Source: Chrysoporthe austroafricana
Taxonomy: Eukaryota > Ascomycota > Sordariomycetes > Diaporthales > Cryphonectriaceae
Length of the DNA: 64,000 nt
Assembly: GCA_001051155.2 (NCBI GenBank)
Contig: JYIP02000005.1
Location: 124,001-188,000 of the forward strand
Direction: 5' to 3'
The notes below the pieces were generated by a model that ran no database searches, was not told the origin of the DNA, and saw nothing but the letters and a program-made list of their open reading frames with translations. A program made the translations under genes and the position numbers. Positions within the stretch are counted from its first letter, which is position 1. The number at the start of each line of letters is the position of its first letter. Positions 1-12,059 of the stretch are shown piece by piece.

Positions 1-650
1 AATAGCTTTACTATTTTATTTAAGCTATTTATTGCTTTCCGAAACGTTATTAAAGCCTATCGCTCTTTATATTTAGTTGGCAGGATTCTATATAGAGATA
101 TTTCGGAAAATAATATTATTATTACAAATTTATATATTGCTAATGGATTTGCTAGAATGCTAATCGATTTTAACCTGGCTAAGTAAAGAAGTAATAGCAA
201 GTTAAATGCATGCTATTTAACTAGTATAATAGAGTTTATAGCTATCGAAATCTTGCGGAAGAATATATATACTTTCCGATACGATTTAGAATCCTTCTTT
301 TACATTTTCCTCTGAATTTGTATAAGAAAAGCTTAAAAGCGAAAATTCTTTTGCAACCCCAAATCGAAACTATATATATCTAATAATATCTTGATATAGT
401 AATATATAAGCACTTTTTCCCAAATTGCTCGAAATAAGTACGGATTAATATATGCTAGCCCTTTCGAAAAGATTTTAGCCCAGTTTCCGCTATTTTTTAT
501 ATATATCAAGCCCTTATATATTAAGTTCCGTTAAACGCTATTTCCTTTATTGCCCGAAAATATTTTGTTTATCGGTATGCTAGAAAAGCTAAAGCTCTTA
601 TATAATGCTATTATCGGCGAATTTAATAAGGCGATATTTAATATAAAATA
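1..650 (+). pseudogene. FunK1-type fungal protein kinase relic (C-terminal kinase lobe)
   Basis: One reading frame, broken by RIP-type TAA/TAG stops, matches the catalytic lobe of the fungal-specific FunK1 kinase family. At 91-126 it reads YRDISENNIIIT, the HRDxxxxN catalytic loop with His replaced by Tyr. At 158-184 it reads MLIDFNLAK, the DFG-equivalent, which is DLDLAK in the family. Around 230-330 comes the segment EFIAIEILRK followed by DLESFFYIFL, equivalent to the family's EFMAIEVL and DLESFFYVLLW blocks. The C-terminal part continues to about 650. The gene begins left of the window. It cannot be functional: there are several in-frame stops. FunK1 genes are multicopy in many ascomycetes and often lie near transposons, which would expose them to RIP. 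I see the motifs directly; the family assignment is from memory of the family pattern. Confidence 0.75.
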
Positions 651-2229
651 ATTTTACGAATTTTAGTATTTAGCAATGCTAGTAATAACGTTATATAGCT
701 ATTTTAAAGGCAGGCATCTAAGTAAAAGGTTTCGAAAGGAAAGAAGTATTAAGAATAAATTATTATTATTAGTTTTCTTGAAATTCCAATTAGCATTATT
801 CTTGAAATCTTTGAAAATTTATTCTTGCTTTTAATATTGCAATACTGCTATATAAATCAGCTTCCAATTTATACAAATTCTGCATATAATTAATAAAGTA
901 ATTAAAAAGATTGAATATTCTATTAAATATATCGAAAAGTACCCGATTAGCAATATTTACGATATAATTAAAGCAATTTATAGCAATAATACTTTTAAAC
1001 TTAAAATTATTACAATTAAGATATATAAAAAGTAAGGATATAATCTTATACTGCTGCCTTCTAGATTTCAAGCTTTCTAGCTTTTTTATACCTTAATTGC
1101 TATTATAATTGATAAATATTATTTGCAATTAATTAATCAAAACCGTTATCCGAAATTATAACCGATTGCATAATTCAATAATAAAGCGTTTAATTATTTG
1201 ATTGCTATCAAAAAGTCTTAAGTTCGAATCCCGGTATAGCTATATATAATTCAGGATCGCAATTTGATTTTTTATATTTTTAATATTATATATACCGATT
1301 CGCTTTTTTTCTCTGGAAATAATTAATTTTCGTTATAAATTGCTTTAAAATTATAGGATTATTAAGCAAAATAAGCAATTATTAATAGAAAAAAGGAAAA
1401 GAGGTTTATATAGCTATAAGAGTAAGAGATATTATAATTGAAAAGAAAATAACTTATTGAAATTAAAAAAGTTCGGGTATAGCTAGAAACTGAATAAAGC
1501 AATAGAAAAAAAGAGCAGCTTATAAGGATTCGTAATATAAATGCTGCTATTAATTAACAAACGTATTACTGCGCATAATCTAGCAGAAAAAACTTGCGAA
1601 TAAATATTTATGCGGCATAATTCCGGTACCTTTTCGGCATTTATTCGATCCTAAAAATAATAACCGAATTCTTGAAAAATATCCCAAGTATTTAAATTCA
1701 AATAGCCTTACAAATCTATTAATTCGTTCTCTTATTATATATAATCGGGTCGATATGAAAGAATTCAAAATCGGGACTTATTTTATCTAGCTATAAAACT
1801 TAATCTTTAGCTTCAATTATAAGAGAAATAATGTTATTATAGAAAGGCTTGGGCGGGTTTTCAAGGTCGTATATAAATTTGATAAGCGGGAAAATCAAAT
1901 TCCGGTAATTATTTCGTTAGATAAGCTATATTTGATTCTGGAAAATTCCGGAATTACGATTGATAATCTTGCTTGCTTTGAAAAACCGTATTTATATATA
2001 TTTCCGCAAGATAAGCTACGATATTTTTATAGAAAGCAGAGATATAAAATAGCTTTATAAGAAATAAGTTTCGATACTTAATAAACAATAAGATTATTCT
2101 ATATTCCTAATAGAAGCGATCTATTTCAGATTTCCGCAATATATAAAGAAATAAACTAATACTTCTATCAGACCTTGCTATTAAATAGAGATATTTTTCG
2201 AAAGATATGCATATACCAAAAGTCTGGCT
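651..2229. other. AT-rich decayed DNA, no gene
   Basis: Very AT-rich sequence with no frame that I can assign. A possible tRNA or SINE-like B box (GTTCGAATCCCGG) sits at 1,222-1,234. Two short minus-strand open frames (796-1,071 and 1,580-1,768) have compositionally biased translations and no recognisable domain. Confidence 0.5.
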
Positions 2230-3115
2230 AGCTAGATTACGCAAATAAGTAAAGGTTGAGATTGAGTAAGAGCAAACAGGTCGCATTACGGGCTATCGAA
2301 TTCCGGGCCGAATTCTTTTAGAAGCTTAATTAGCTATATCCTTTCCTAAACCTCTAGGATAGCTTATAACTTGGTAATATTGAAAGGTATATTGCCTTAT
2401 ATATATCGGATAAGATATTGCAGTATTTATAATATATCAGAAATATTTAAGATCTGATTACTTTCGGTAATCCTATAATATAAAGTATAACGGATATTAT
2501 AATTATGCGTTATTTGGAATTCCGCATTCCTATAACTAGCATTATTAATGCTGCAATTATCGAGCAATTTATATATTCGAAGCTATTATTCTAGCAAATT
2601 GCATACTAACCCTTTTGCTATTAGATTTTGCGCAAAATATTCGATTAAAATATTATACCGATAATTCGAATATTTTACAAGAATATAAAATAATTAACTA
2701 TTAGCATTAGTATTATTAAAGAATATATTATTAATAAATTCGATAATTGATTAGTATTTAAAGCTTACTGGCTGCTTTGGGAATTTCCGGAACGATATTT
2801 GGTCGAATACGAAAAGGCGCGCTTCCGTAAAGCTTAGCATTAGCCGGCTATATCCTATCTCGCATATATTTAGCTTTTTCTTATAGCGATATAGCATTAC
2901 TTAAAGCTATTACGCTTCTTTCCGAAATGCGAGCATAGCGAAAAGCTTGTAAATTTAGATATAAATGATAATTGCGTAATCAGATTTATTTAGTCAGCGC
3001 AAGCATTCGGTTTCAATTCGCAAAAGCTGCAAGCCCGTTTTTCAGAAACGCAAGACCCAATACCGCTAGCTAGTAATAGATCGTTTCCCTTAAACGAAAT
3101 ATCGCTTTCGCGATA
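2230..3115 (+). pseudogene. Unidentified RIP-damaged coding relic
   Basis: One plus-strand frame stays mostly open over nearly 900 bp, interrupted mainly by TAA/TAG codons of the kind RIP makes from CAA, CAG and TGG. The second half is the least damaged, with recognisable runs such as LLWEFPERYLVEYEKARFRK near 2,775-2,830 and FPKCEHSEKLVNLDIND near 2,920-2,970. I do not recognise the family. It has no obvious RT, integrase or transposase motif. It is best described as a decayed gene or transposon ORF of unknown type. Confidence 0.35.
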
Positions 3116-3145
3116 ATATAAACGGCTTTTTATTAATTTATTTAA

Positions 3146-3448
3146 TTATTTTCGTTCCTGGCTTTTCCTGCCTATTTTAATGGAAGTAGGAAAGCGCCCT
3201 TGCTTTTCTATAACTTTTATCCAATAGGATTTGATTATAGCTTTTTTCGGCAATATCGAACTTAGCGCTTTTGCTGAAAATAATAAATCCGGAAAAAATA
3301 ATTCCTCGATAAACGATAATCCCGTTAACGAAAGCCAAATTCCGATTAATAATCGAAACTCGTAAATAATAGCGCCCTGTAATAGCAAACCGAATCTTTC
3401 GTTATGGGAAATGCCGCTTTCATTTTCGTATAGTAATAGATTAAGCAT
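3146..3448 (-). pseudogene. Unidentified relic frame, 100 codons
   Basis: Open minus-strand frame of 100 codons next to the plus-strand relic at 2,230-3,115. The translation has more ordinary amino-acid use than the surrounding shadows (two Gly-rich turns, a basic C-terminus ending KIGRKSQERK), so it may be a fragment of a once-real protein. No family is recognised. The flanking sequence gives no exon signals that I trust. Confidence 0.2.
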
Positions 3449-5690
3449 ATCCGGTATATTATCCGTATGCTTTCTATTGCAGAATTAACTCTTTCTATTA
3501 CTATTCTTATTGCTTTTACTAAGCGTTTTCGATTGTAATTGGAAATCCGGGCTTTAGGATAATAATATATTTAAAGCAAATATTATTATAGCGGAATTTT
3601 CTCAGGAAACTCTATATATTTCGTCCGATAATACTTTTGCAGCAAAATCCCTTTTAAAGCTTAAGGCTAGCCCCAAAAGCCGAATTAGCAATAGGATATC
3701 TTTCCTTTACAGTATAAAAGTTCGTAATAAAGATTGCTTTATTATAAGAAAAAGGGCTTTTACGAGATAATCCGGTACTATTATTGCAATATTAATGCGA
3801 TTATTTTTTCGGCCTGAAAATATAACGGCATTTTCGGTATTCAAATTATTCAAAGCTGCTATAAGATTCCCGGTATTTCCTGAGCGAAACTATATAGCAT
3901 ATCGGGTTAATAAGCTAGAATATATAAACGATTCTATATTAAAGAGTAATAGCAAAAGCTTTTATTATTTAAGAAAGGAAAATAAGAATTTTAATAATCC
4001 AGGAATTAAAGCTTATACTTAATTAATAAATAAGAAATAGCTATAATTTAGAATATATCCAAATTAACTTAGTATTTCCCTATTAATTATACGGAATAGC
4101 AAAAGCGGATTTGCTTATTTTCTTTTAAGCTTTTTTCTTTATCGAATTTGCGCTTCCTAATATAATAGATTAGTAATAGTAAAAGGACTTAATCCCTATT
4201 TTCTGAGCTTTCTTTATTTAGCTCTTTGCTAATTAGTAAAAGGAAAAAAAGGACCAATTCCCTGCTATTCGCAATAAGTAGCAAAAAAGAGCTATTGTCG
4301 ATTAGTCCTAATATCAGAAAAAAAGGTTGCGGCCGGAATATTCCGGACTGTATTAGCTATATATACTTTTTGAAGATTTCATTAACTATTTCGTAACTCG
4401 TATCGTTTTATAAAGAAAATATAATGCAGCAAGGCTTGTTATTGCTAACGAATAAGTTAATAAGAATTGCGCTAAAAGGATTATTAAATTAAGCGTTATA
4501 TAATTAAGCGAAAAAGATAATATGCTAATTGGTTTAAAAGATAACGGAAATTATTGTATTTCCGAAAAAGGGGCTATTATAAGCGGTTGAATTACCGAAC
4601 TAATATAAAACTTCGCTATCTAAATTAGTAATTCTTTCGAAAATATATAAAGAGTAGTCCAAGCAAACTATAATAATACGAATATGCGGAATAAGATGCT
4701 TATTATCGATAATTCGGATAAAAAGAAATATAATAAATATTAAAGCAATATTTATAAGAATTGAAAAGGTTTAGGATATAGAATTGCTAAATAAAAGGCT
4801 TATAAAATATAGAATTAAGCAGCCGGACGAAATTGTTTTTGCAGCCTTTTAAATATTGGATTATTTATAACCTAAGCTATTTAAAAGCTAACTAAGCTTT
4901 ATTTCTCAAAAACCCATTTCTCAGAATTGAAATCTGGTTTCCGGGAATCTAGTTCCCGAATATCTATTTCCTAAAAGCAAGAAATAACAAAATAAATTCC
5001 AGACCCACTATCGCGGCCGCCCTTAAGCCGCGCTTAGCATTTTCCGTTAGCATATAAGTTCCGTATGCATTGCTATAATACGCTATACTGGAAAAAAGCC
5101 TTATAAGCTATAATAAAGCCTTATATGCCCGGAATATTATCGAATAATAAATATTTAATTAGCCCGTTAAATAACCCGCTATCCCGGCTAAACAGTATTA
5201 TAATAGGTCTATATTAGCTTATCTAATTATATAATCTAAATCGGCAAATTTTCCGGGAAATAATAAATTATAATACTTTCGTCCGCTTTCGAATTAATAA
5301 CTTGCTTATACTGCCGAAATTAATAAATAATCGCTTTTACTATTTCGCTTACGAGCCGATTACGCCTTTCGAACTTTAACTTAGCGCGATTATCTTGCTT
5401 AGTAATAGCAAGTATACGTTTGCAATCGATTGCGATATAAGTTTCGAAATTATATATTTGCAATTGCAATTGCTAATTGCGGAAGCGAAGCTGCTTATTC
5501 TTTTCTTCGAAAAGCTTCGTATAGGTTTCGAATAAATACATCCTTATATATAAAATAAGAAGAACTAATAAGAACGGCTTATTTATATTCATTTTATATT
5601 ATAAAGCGTATTTATTATTAGCTAAAATATAAAAGAGAATTAATTGGTACGAGCAAGCTAAATGATTTTTATTAATATATATGCCAGAAC
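3449..5690. other. AT-rich decayed DNA with a small GC hairpin
   Basis: No assignable gene. The open frame at 3,795-4,022 is short and featureless. At 5,012-5,032 there is an unusually GC-rich patch in which CGCGGC and GCCGCG form a 6-bp inverted repeat around a 9-nt loop, including a NotI-type octamer. It stands out against the AT-rich background. Its cause is unknown. Confidence 0.4.
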
Positions 5691-5719
5691 TTAGGAAACG
5701 GCTTTTAGCTTTGCTTTTC

Positions 5720-6079
5720 TTAATCTGGAAAAACCTTTATTTGCCTAATCCGTACGGTTATTTTTTCGGAAAATTTCTTTAATTCTATAACAAAATAGCT
5801 AAGTATCTTCTCTATTTGGGTTAAGTTGCTTTTAATAGCTACTAAGCGCTTTTCGATCGAGATTTTTTGTTCGATATTATCAAACCGGCATTTATAATAA
5901 CTAATTCGGGAAATTTCCCTTTCTATACTTTCAAGATAGCGATATAAACGTTCGAAATGGCTAAAGGATATTAAATTCAATACCGATATAAAGGGAATTA
6001 AAATTATTGATTTTGGATTTGATATATAATTAAGCTGCATAATAGATAGCATAAAATTCGAATCGAATATATTTCCCAA
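5720..6079 (-). pseudogene. Unidentified coiled-coil-like relic frame
   Basis: A 119-codon open frame whose second half is rich in charged and hydrophobic residues in a helix-like pattern (ERLYRYLESIEREISRI, then SIEKRLVAIKSNLTQIEKIL). This suggests a coiled coil. Fungal retroelement gag proteins often carry such a segment, so a gag fragment is possible, but no zinc knuckle or pol domain follows. The product is unknown. Confidence 0.25.
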
Positions 6080-6100
6080 AAATATATTATCGTATTTATA

Positions 6101-9100
6101 TACAGAATTTATATTAATCTTGCTATAAAGTAAAATAATCGGTATTATAAAGATAGATTAACGCGTTAAATATAAAAAGAAATATTTTTGAAAGCTTGGA
6201 AAAGAAATCGGGAATTTGGAAAAATGAAAACTAATTTTAAAAATTTAATTCCTGATTTTCTCTAAGCAAAAGCATAATAAATCTGGCATCCCTCTCGCTT
6301 TATCGTTTTCTGCAATACTTTCTAGCCTTTATATTCGAATTTACTTATTAATTTAAGAATAAAATGGATTACGATTATTTATAAGCATATTATATTAGCT
6401 TTAGCAAGCTCGATTTTATGCATTTGCTTATCCTAGCTTTTATTTCAGCTCGAAGCTAGATTATTAGTATTATTTGAATAAGATACTTTATACTTTTTTC
6501 GCGTTTGCTTATTGAATTATAAGTTTAGAATCGAGGAATTTAATAATAAAGCATATAAAGCTATCTTATTATTCGCAAACCCAAACTTCTTTCCTATCGT
6601 TTATTTTTTCGAGCTTGATAATTATTCGGGACCGATCCAGATTGCTAAATTTATTATCCCTATTCAAGCGCCTAATAGGGATATACGGGTAGCCTTATAA
6701 ATAATTATAGAATTTCCATTAGTTTATTAAGCTAATCAAAAATAATTGCTATATAAGCTAGCTTTATTCGATATATAATTACGCAATTATATTCAATAGT
6801 ATTACTTAAATTAAAGATATTATTAATGTATAGAAAAAGTGAATGCATTATATTCCGATAGCTATTATTTATGCTATTATAACTATCGAAGTTATAGAAA
6901 TTATTACTATTTATATTTCTTTTAGTTCAAATAATCTCTCGAATATAGCGTTTATTACGACTGCTAATTCGCAAAACTTCCTATTAAGCATATAATTTAG
7001 TACGGAATCCCGGTCGATTACCGGTTTTTAGGATTTAAGCTTTAAAAATAGCTTAACTATTAGCATGAATATATTTATTAGCCCGGCATTTCGATTTATA
7101 AATGCTTTTAATCCAATAATAACTAGTAAAGCCGTATTATCAGATCGATTTCCGTAGCTAATTGCGTTTATAATAATAGTTCTGATAATAGTTATATCGA
7201 GCTTGGAAATATAAAATCTTTTGGAAGAGTTTAAAAGCTAGCTATATAAGCGCTTCTGGAAATATAATTAAATAGCACTTAAATTTACTTTTTATTTCAA
7301 ATATTTTCAGCCTTCTTTCTATCGTTTCAGTTAATATAGCTTTAAGCTATTTAAACTTATCCAATCTTTTCTTATAATATCTGCTTTTTGCTATACAATT
7401 CTTCAGAAATTAACCCCCTTTATACGTTCTTCTATATTTGCGGCTAGCATTGCTATTTTTCAAATGGAATACTTGAATAAAATCTTAAATTACGAATTGG
7501 AATTTTATAATATTATTCGATTATTATTTATTTAGAGCTAGAACTATTATCAGGCTTAAGAACGTACTAGCAATAATGCATAGGCTAAGCTTTAGCAAGC
7601 ATAGCAGAAATTAATAGCGGCCGAAATTAGAATTTAGAGTTTAATTAAGGAAAATTAGAGATTCAATTTATCTTTCAATAATCTTATAAGGAATCCAAAC
7701 TTTTATCTATTTACGAAAATCTCTGCTAATATTACGTTTAAGACTTCTTATTAACATTTTAGTCCAGCTTAATCCGATAAGGAATTACCGAATGCAGTAC
7801 TAAAAGCATATAAAGCTATATAAAGCGCTGCAAAAGCCGTAACTAGTCGTTTTATTAAGTATCCGGTATCGATTGCTTTAATGCTTTAATAATATCCTTT
7901 TTGCTTTCCTTAGTTATTTTGGGTTTGAAATCTTCCGGTATAAGTATTTGGAATAGAGAGTAATACTTAGCCTAGATTATATTAGCGCTATTTCAATATA
8001 TTATAAGTTATATATATAATCTCTTATACTGGAAGCGGCTAGTTTGAATTAGCCAATAAAATATATATAAAGAATTTGCTTGCTTTGTAAATAATAATAT
8101 AAATTTAAGCATTACAATCGGCTCGAATTTTCTCTGCTTTCTGTAAAAGGCCGAGCTGTCGATATCGGAACTTTTCTGTATAGCATTTCGATTCTTTACT
8201 CTGAACTGGATCGGTCTTATTTATTATAATAGAAACAATCCAAAAATACGTATAAGCATAAACTATAATGCTTAAATAATTTTCTTTCCTTACTTTTTAT
8301 ATTAATTCTATTATTATCTTTATTCAAGTTTGGAAATGCTAATTCTATAATTTTGTTTTTTCGTTCTAGAATTCTAATATGCTAGCTTTCGGTATCCAGA
8401 ATATACCGGCCAATAATTAGTATTGCAAGAGATCCATTTAATCTAAAGCAAGTAAAACTATTTGGACTAATAGAATTTACGGTTTAGCTCGCTCTTGCTT
8501 TCAAGAATAAGCTTTATTTTTAAAATGCAATTAGTTATAAAGCATAAGTTAAAGTTATTTAATATAATAATTATAATTATATTACTTTGCATATATTCTA
8601 TAATTTTGCCGAATTTTAAACTTGCTCTTATATTTATATAGGAAAGTATATATATAAAAACAGGGCAAAAGTAGCTTAATATTAGGCATAAAAGCAGATT
8701 AATTGCTTATTTTAATTTCCCTTTTCCCTTTTTCATTCCTCTTTATTTTCCCGAAACCTTTTTCTAATTTCTCGTATTATAATACTAATACGAAATGGAA
8801 AAACGTAATTATAAATTCGCAATATACAAATCGGGTTTTCCTTTTTTGAATTTAAAGAAATTAAATAAATTTATAAATTTTCAAGCTTATTTAATATAAA
8901 TTTGCTAATATTATATTCAAGAAATAAACTCTAATTTTCGGTACCGGAAAAAAGTAGCTTACATGCTAAGCCCGCGCGAAAGAAATTATATATTTTGCTT
9001 ATTAATAAGCGAGACTGAAAAGCAGCATATTTCGGTAATTTCTATTGCTCGAATAGCTCGATAATAATATAGTCGATTTCTTTAAAGTAAATAGACTAGC

Positions 9101-10840
9101 TTTTATAAAATTAAAATGTATATAATTTTTTTGCGCTTTCGATAAAAATATTAATATTAGTTCCCGATTGGGAATACGCAAGCTGTTAGGCTTTATTGCG
9201 AAAAATCCGAAGGCGGAAAAAGAAAAAAGCTCTATTTATACTAATAGATAAAAAGCTTTAAAGTTTTAAAGAATGAATCGATATAAAATAGCATAGAAAC
9301 TTGGCCTTTTCAGTTAAGATCTTAAGAGAGAGATAAACTTAAGCGTTTTTTACGAATTAGGTTTGCGTCTTTAAGCTTCGAGTTCCGGTTTTCCGTTCCT
9401 CTATTTTCAGAATTTGCTTTATATCTATGCCGGAAGGCCAGGTCAATCGTTTCCAGTAAGATCGATTGGGTTATTCTCGGTCCTAAATTTTACTTCTTAC
9501 GGATATTATTGCGGCTAAAGAGCTAACGCTTGCAAATCTTGCTATTATCGGGCATACGACCGGAATATTTATTACAGGGCTAGTAAATTTTTATATTATA
9601 GCAATAGTAATAAGACGTAATTATTATCCCAATTACGAAATTAGATTATTATATAAATACAATTATATTATTTAGTAATAATGCAATTAGAATACCGGTT
9701 TCTATATTTATTAAAGAGCATAACGTATTTATTGAATAGCTTTTCGCTTTCCTTATAATTATTGCATTTTTATTATCTTTCTTGCTTATAGCTATAGCAT
9801 AGCAATGCTTATATCGCGGCTTTATCGTTTTCTTATAATGCGCGAAAGATAAGCTCGAAACTCTCAAGCGTTTCGAAAATTGCTTGCTGAAAAGATATTT
9901 TATAATTTCTTTAATCTATTTCCGTTATTACTTAATATAAAATAGGAATATTTATAATAGGAATTATTATATTAAGCTTTAAAAGTTATTTAAATTTAAT
10001 TTGCTAAGTAATCCAGATACGGGTTTTAGTAAAATTCAAGAAATGCCAATCCTATTTGCTAATAAGCAATTATATCTTATATTATTCCGAATAAGAAACT
10101 TATAATAATTTCCGGCATAACGGAAATTGTAAATATATATAAGCTTAGTTAAAAAGTAAAGTTATTAGAATTTATATTAGTCTAATAGGTAGCCGGGGTA
10201 AAAATGCATAAAGGCTAAAGTATTTTTATATCTTATAGCTCTTTCTTTTCCAGTTTCCAAGAAATTAGAATTAAAATTAAATTATTTCATTAACGGAACT
10301 CTCTTCCTTTTTCTATATTAATTAAATTCTAGTTTATAAAGCGAATGCTTTATATAGCAGCAGTTTTTCTTTCTTTTATAAAAGCTTATATTTTAAGAAA
10401 ACGAACTTTTGTAATTATATAAAAATAAAAAAAAGCTATTAATTATACTAATCTTGAATAGCTTTTAAAAATAAGCCAGCTTATCTTACTTTTCTTTTCC
10501 CTTTATATTTTTTTCCTTTTTTCTATTTTCCTTATTTCTATCTATATTTGCTGCTATACAAGGCATTATGCTTCTAGCAAAGAGCAATTCCAAGCATTTC
10601 TTTATATAATACCGTTTATTAAGATTTAATAATAATATATTATCCTTTAAAACCCGGATTATATTGTTAATTTCCTTTAATAAAAGTTAGCTAGTTAAGA
10701 TTTGCTAATAATAATTTTGCCTATCGAATTACGGAATACTAGCTTTTATATATAAGATTACTATATTAAGAAACTATATATTGCTTTACTATATATTATT
10801 TAACCCTTCTTTAAATTCTAGTATAAAGAAAAGTAATTAG
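6101..10840. other. AT-rich decayed DNA, no assignable gene
   Basis: Continuous RIP-like sequence. Around 7,440-8,500 one plus frame is partly open and begins with a helix-forming segment (SLIKENQRFNLSFNNL), again reminiscent of a gag-like coiled coil, but no family can be named. The minus frame at 9,649-9,867 and the plus frame at 6,512-6,700 are short and featureless. No LTR ends, terminal inverted repeats or RNA genes were found here by eye. Confidence 0.4.
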
Positions 10841-11764
10841 ACAAAAAAATTATTCCGGAATTTTATATCGCAAAGCCGGATATCGATACGTTTGCCCTAT
10901 TGCATAGCGAGAATTGCGTTAAGCTTAAGGTTTGCGTAAATAAACCCTTATTTATAAATGAAATCTAAGCTTAAAAGGCATTGCCGGGCAATTTTAAAGC
11001 ATTCAGAAGCTATAAATTATAAGTAATTGGCGAAATTTGCTAAAATGCTTTAATATAGCCAAAGTATAAGAAATTATTTGGGAATCGATATTCTGAAATA
11101 AGTTTGGATAATAGCGTATTGGAAAATATTAAATGCAGCTTTGCTATAAGGATTTTAAATAATATATATATTGAAAGTTAGCTATATATGCTAAGTTAGA
11201 AATAAATAGTTTTCGCTAGCACTTTATTATATAGACTGAAATCTTTTTCAAAAGCGCAATAATAATATATTTTCTTAAGCTATCTATATTCATTTGAAAT
11301 AAGTATATTTCAGATAGAATATTATAAGAAAAGTAAAAGCTAAATAAAAAGTAATAAGGGAATTGGAATTAAATATAAGAAATAGAACGGATAGCATTAT
11401 TTGCATCCTATAAGATATAATAATAGCTATACAGAAATGGAATTGGCTCGCTATCCAGAATAATTGCTATTCCTATGCTATTATAGAATTTGCTTAAGTT
11501 TCGGAAGATTAATTTGCGGTTTTCGAAATTCAAAAAATAGTATTGTCGGCCGATACTATCCAGAGGAGGCAATAAAAACTTATTGCTTACTAATATACTA
11601 AAAACAAAATTCTTATCGGGAAAGAAGCTTATTGAGATAAGCAAGATAGGTTTACTAGCGCAGCTATAGCTGCCTTTCTGAAAAAAGTAATTTTGCAGAA
11701 AAACAGATTTAATTTCAATGCTATTTGCAATAATATCTATAATCTTATAAGTATAACTTTGCAA
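10841..11764. pseudogene. Unidentified decayed coding relics on both strands
   Basis: The plus strand from about 10,850 to 11,400 holds a partly open frame with near-normal amino-acid composition (for example FYIAKPDIDTFALLHSEN, then ALPGNFKAFRSYKL). It is cut by TAA/TAG stops. The minus strand at 11,408-11,764 holds an open 118-codon frame. I do not recognise either. Both lie directly left of the 12-bp minisatellite. Confidence 0.25.
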
Positions 11765-11858
11765 ATCAATTATAATAATTTATATCCAAAAACTCTTAAT
11801 TGCTATAAAGATATTTTCCAATATTAAATATAATACTTTATAAATAAATACTTGAATT

Positions 11859-12035
11859 GAAAGGCATGCTAAAGGGTATGCTAAAAGGCATATTAAAGAG
11901 CATATTAAAGGGTATATTAAAAGGCGTGCTAAAGAGCGTATTAAGGGGCGTGCTAAAAGGCATGCTAAAGGGCGTATTAAAGGGCGTATTAAAGGGCGTA
12001 TTAAGGGGCGTACTAAAGGGCATGCTAAAGGGCGG
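11859..12035. repeat. 12-bp minisatellite, about 14.7 copies
   Basis: Fourteen full 12-bp units plus a partial one, for example AAAGGGCGTATT, AAAGGCATGCT and AAGGGGCGTGCT variants, in perfect 12-nt register from 11,859 to 12,026 and then AAAGGGCGG. Because the unit is a multiple of three, both strands stay open: the plus strand reads Leu-Lys-Gly-(Met/Val/Ile) repeats and the minus strand a Pro-Phe-Asn-Thr-like repeat. Variants differ largely by C/T and G/A changes, as expected from RIP or replication slippage. I do not believe either frame is a gene. Confidence 0.9.
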
Positions 12036-12059
12036 AAAGAAATGCTTTAAATAAATATT

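Noticed and set aside
11838..12054. Frames of repeated Leu-Lys-Gly-Met or Pro-Phe-Asn-Thr
   Set aside because: Simple translation of the 12-bp minisatellite on both strands; no other coding sign.
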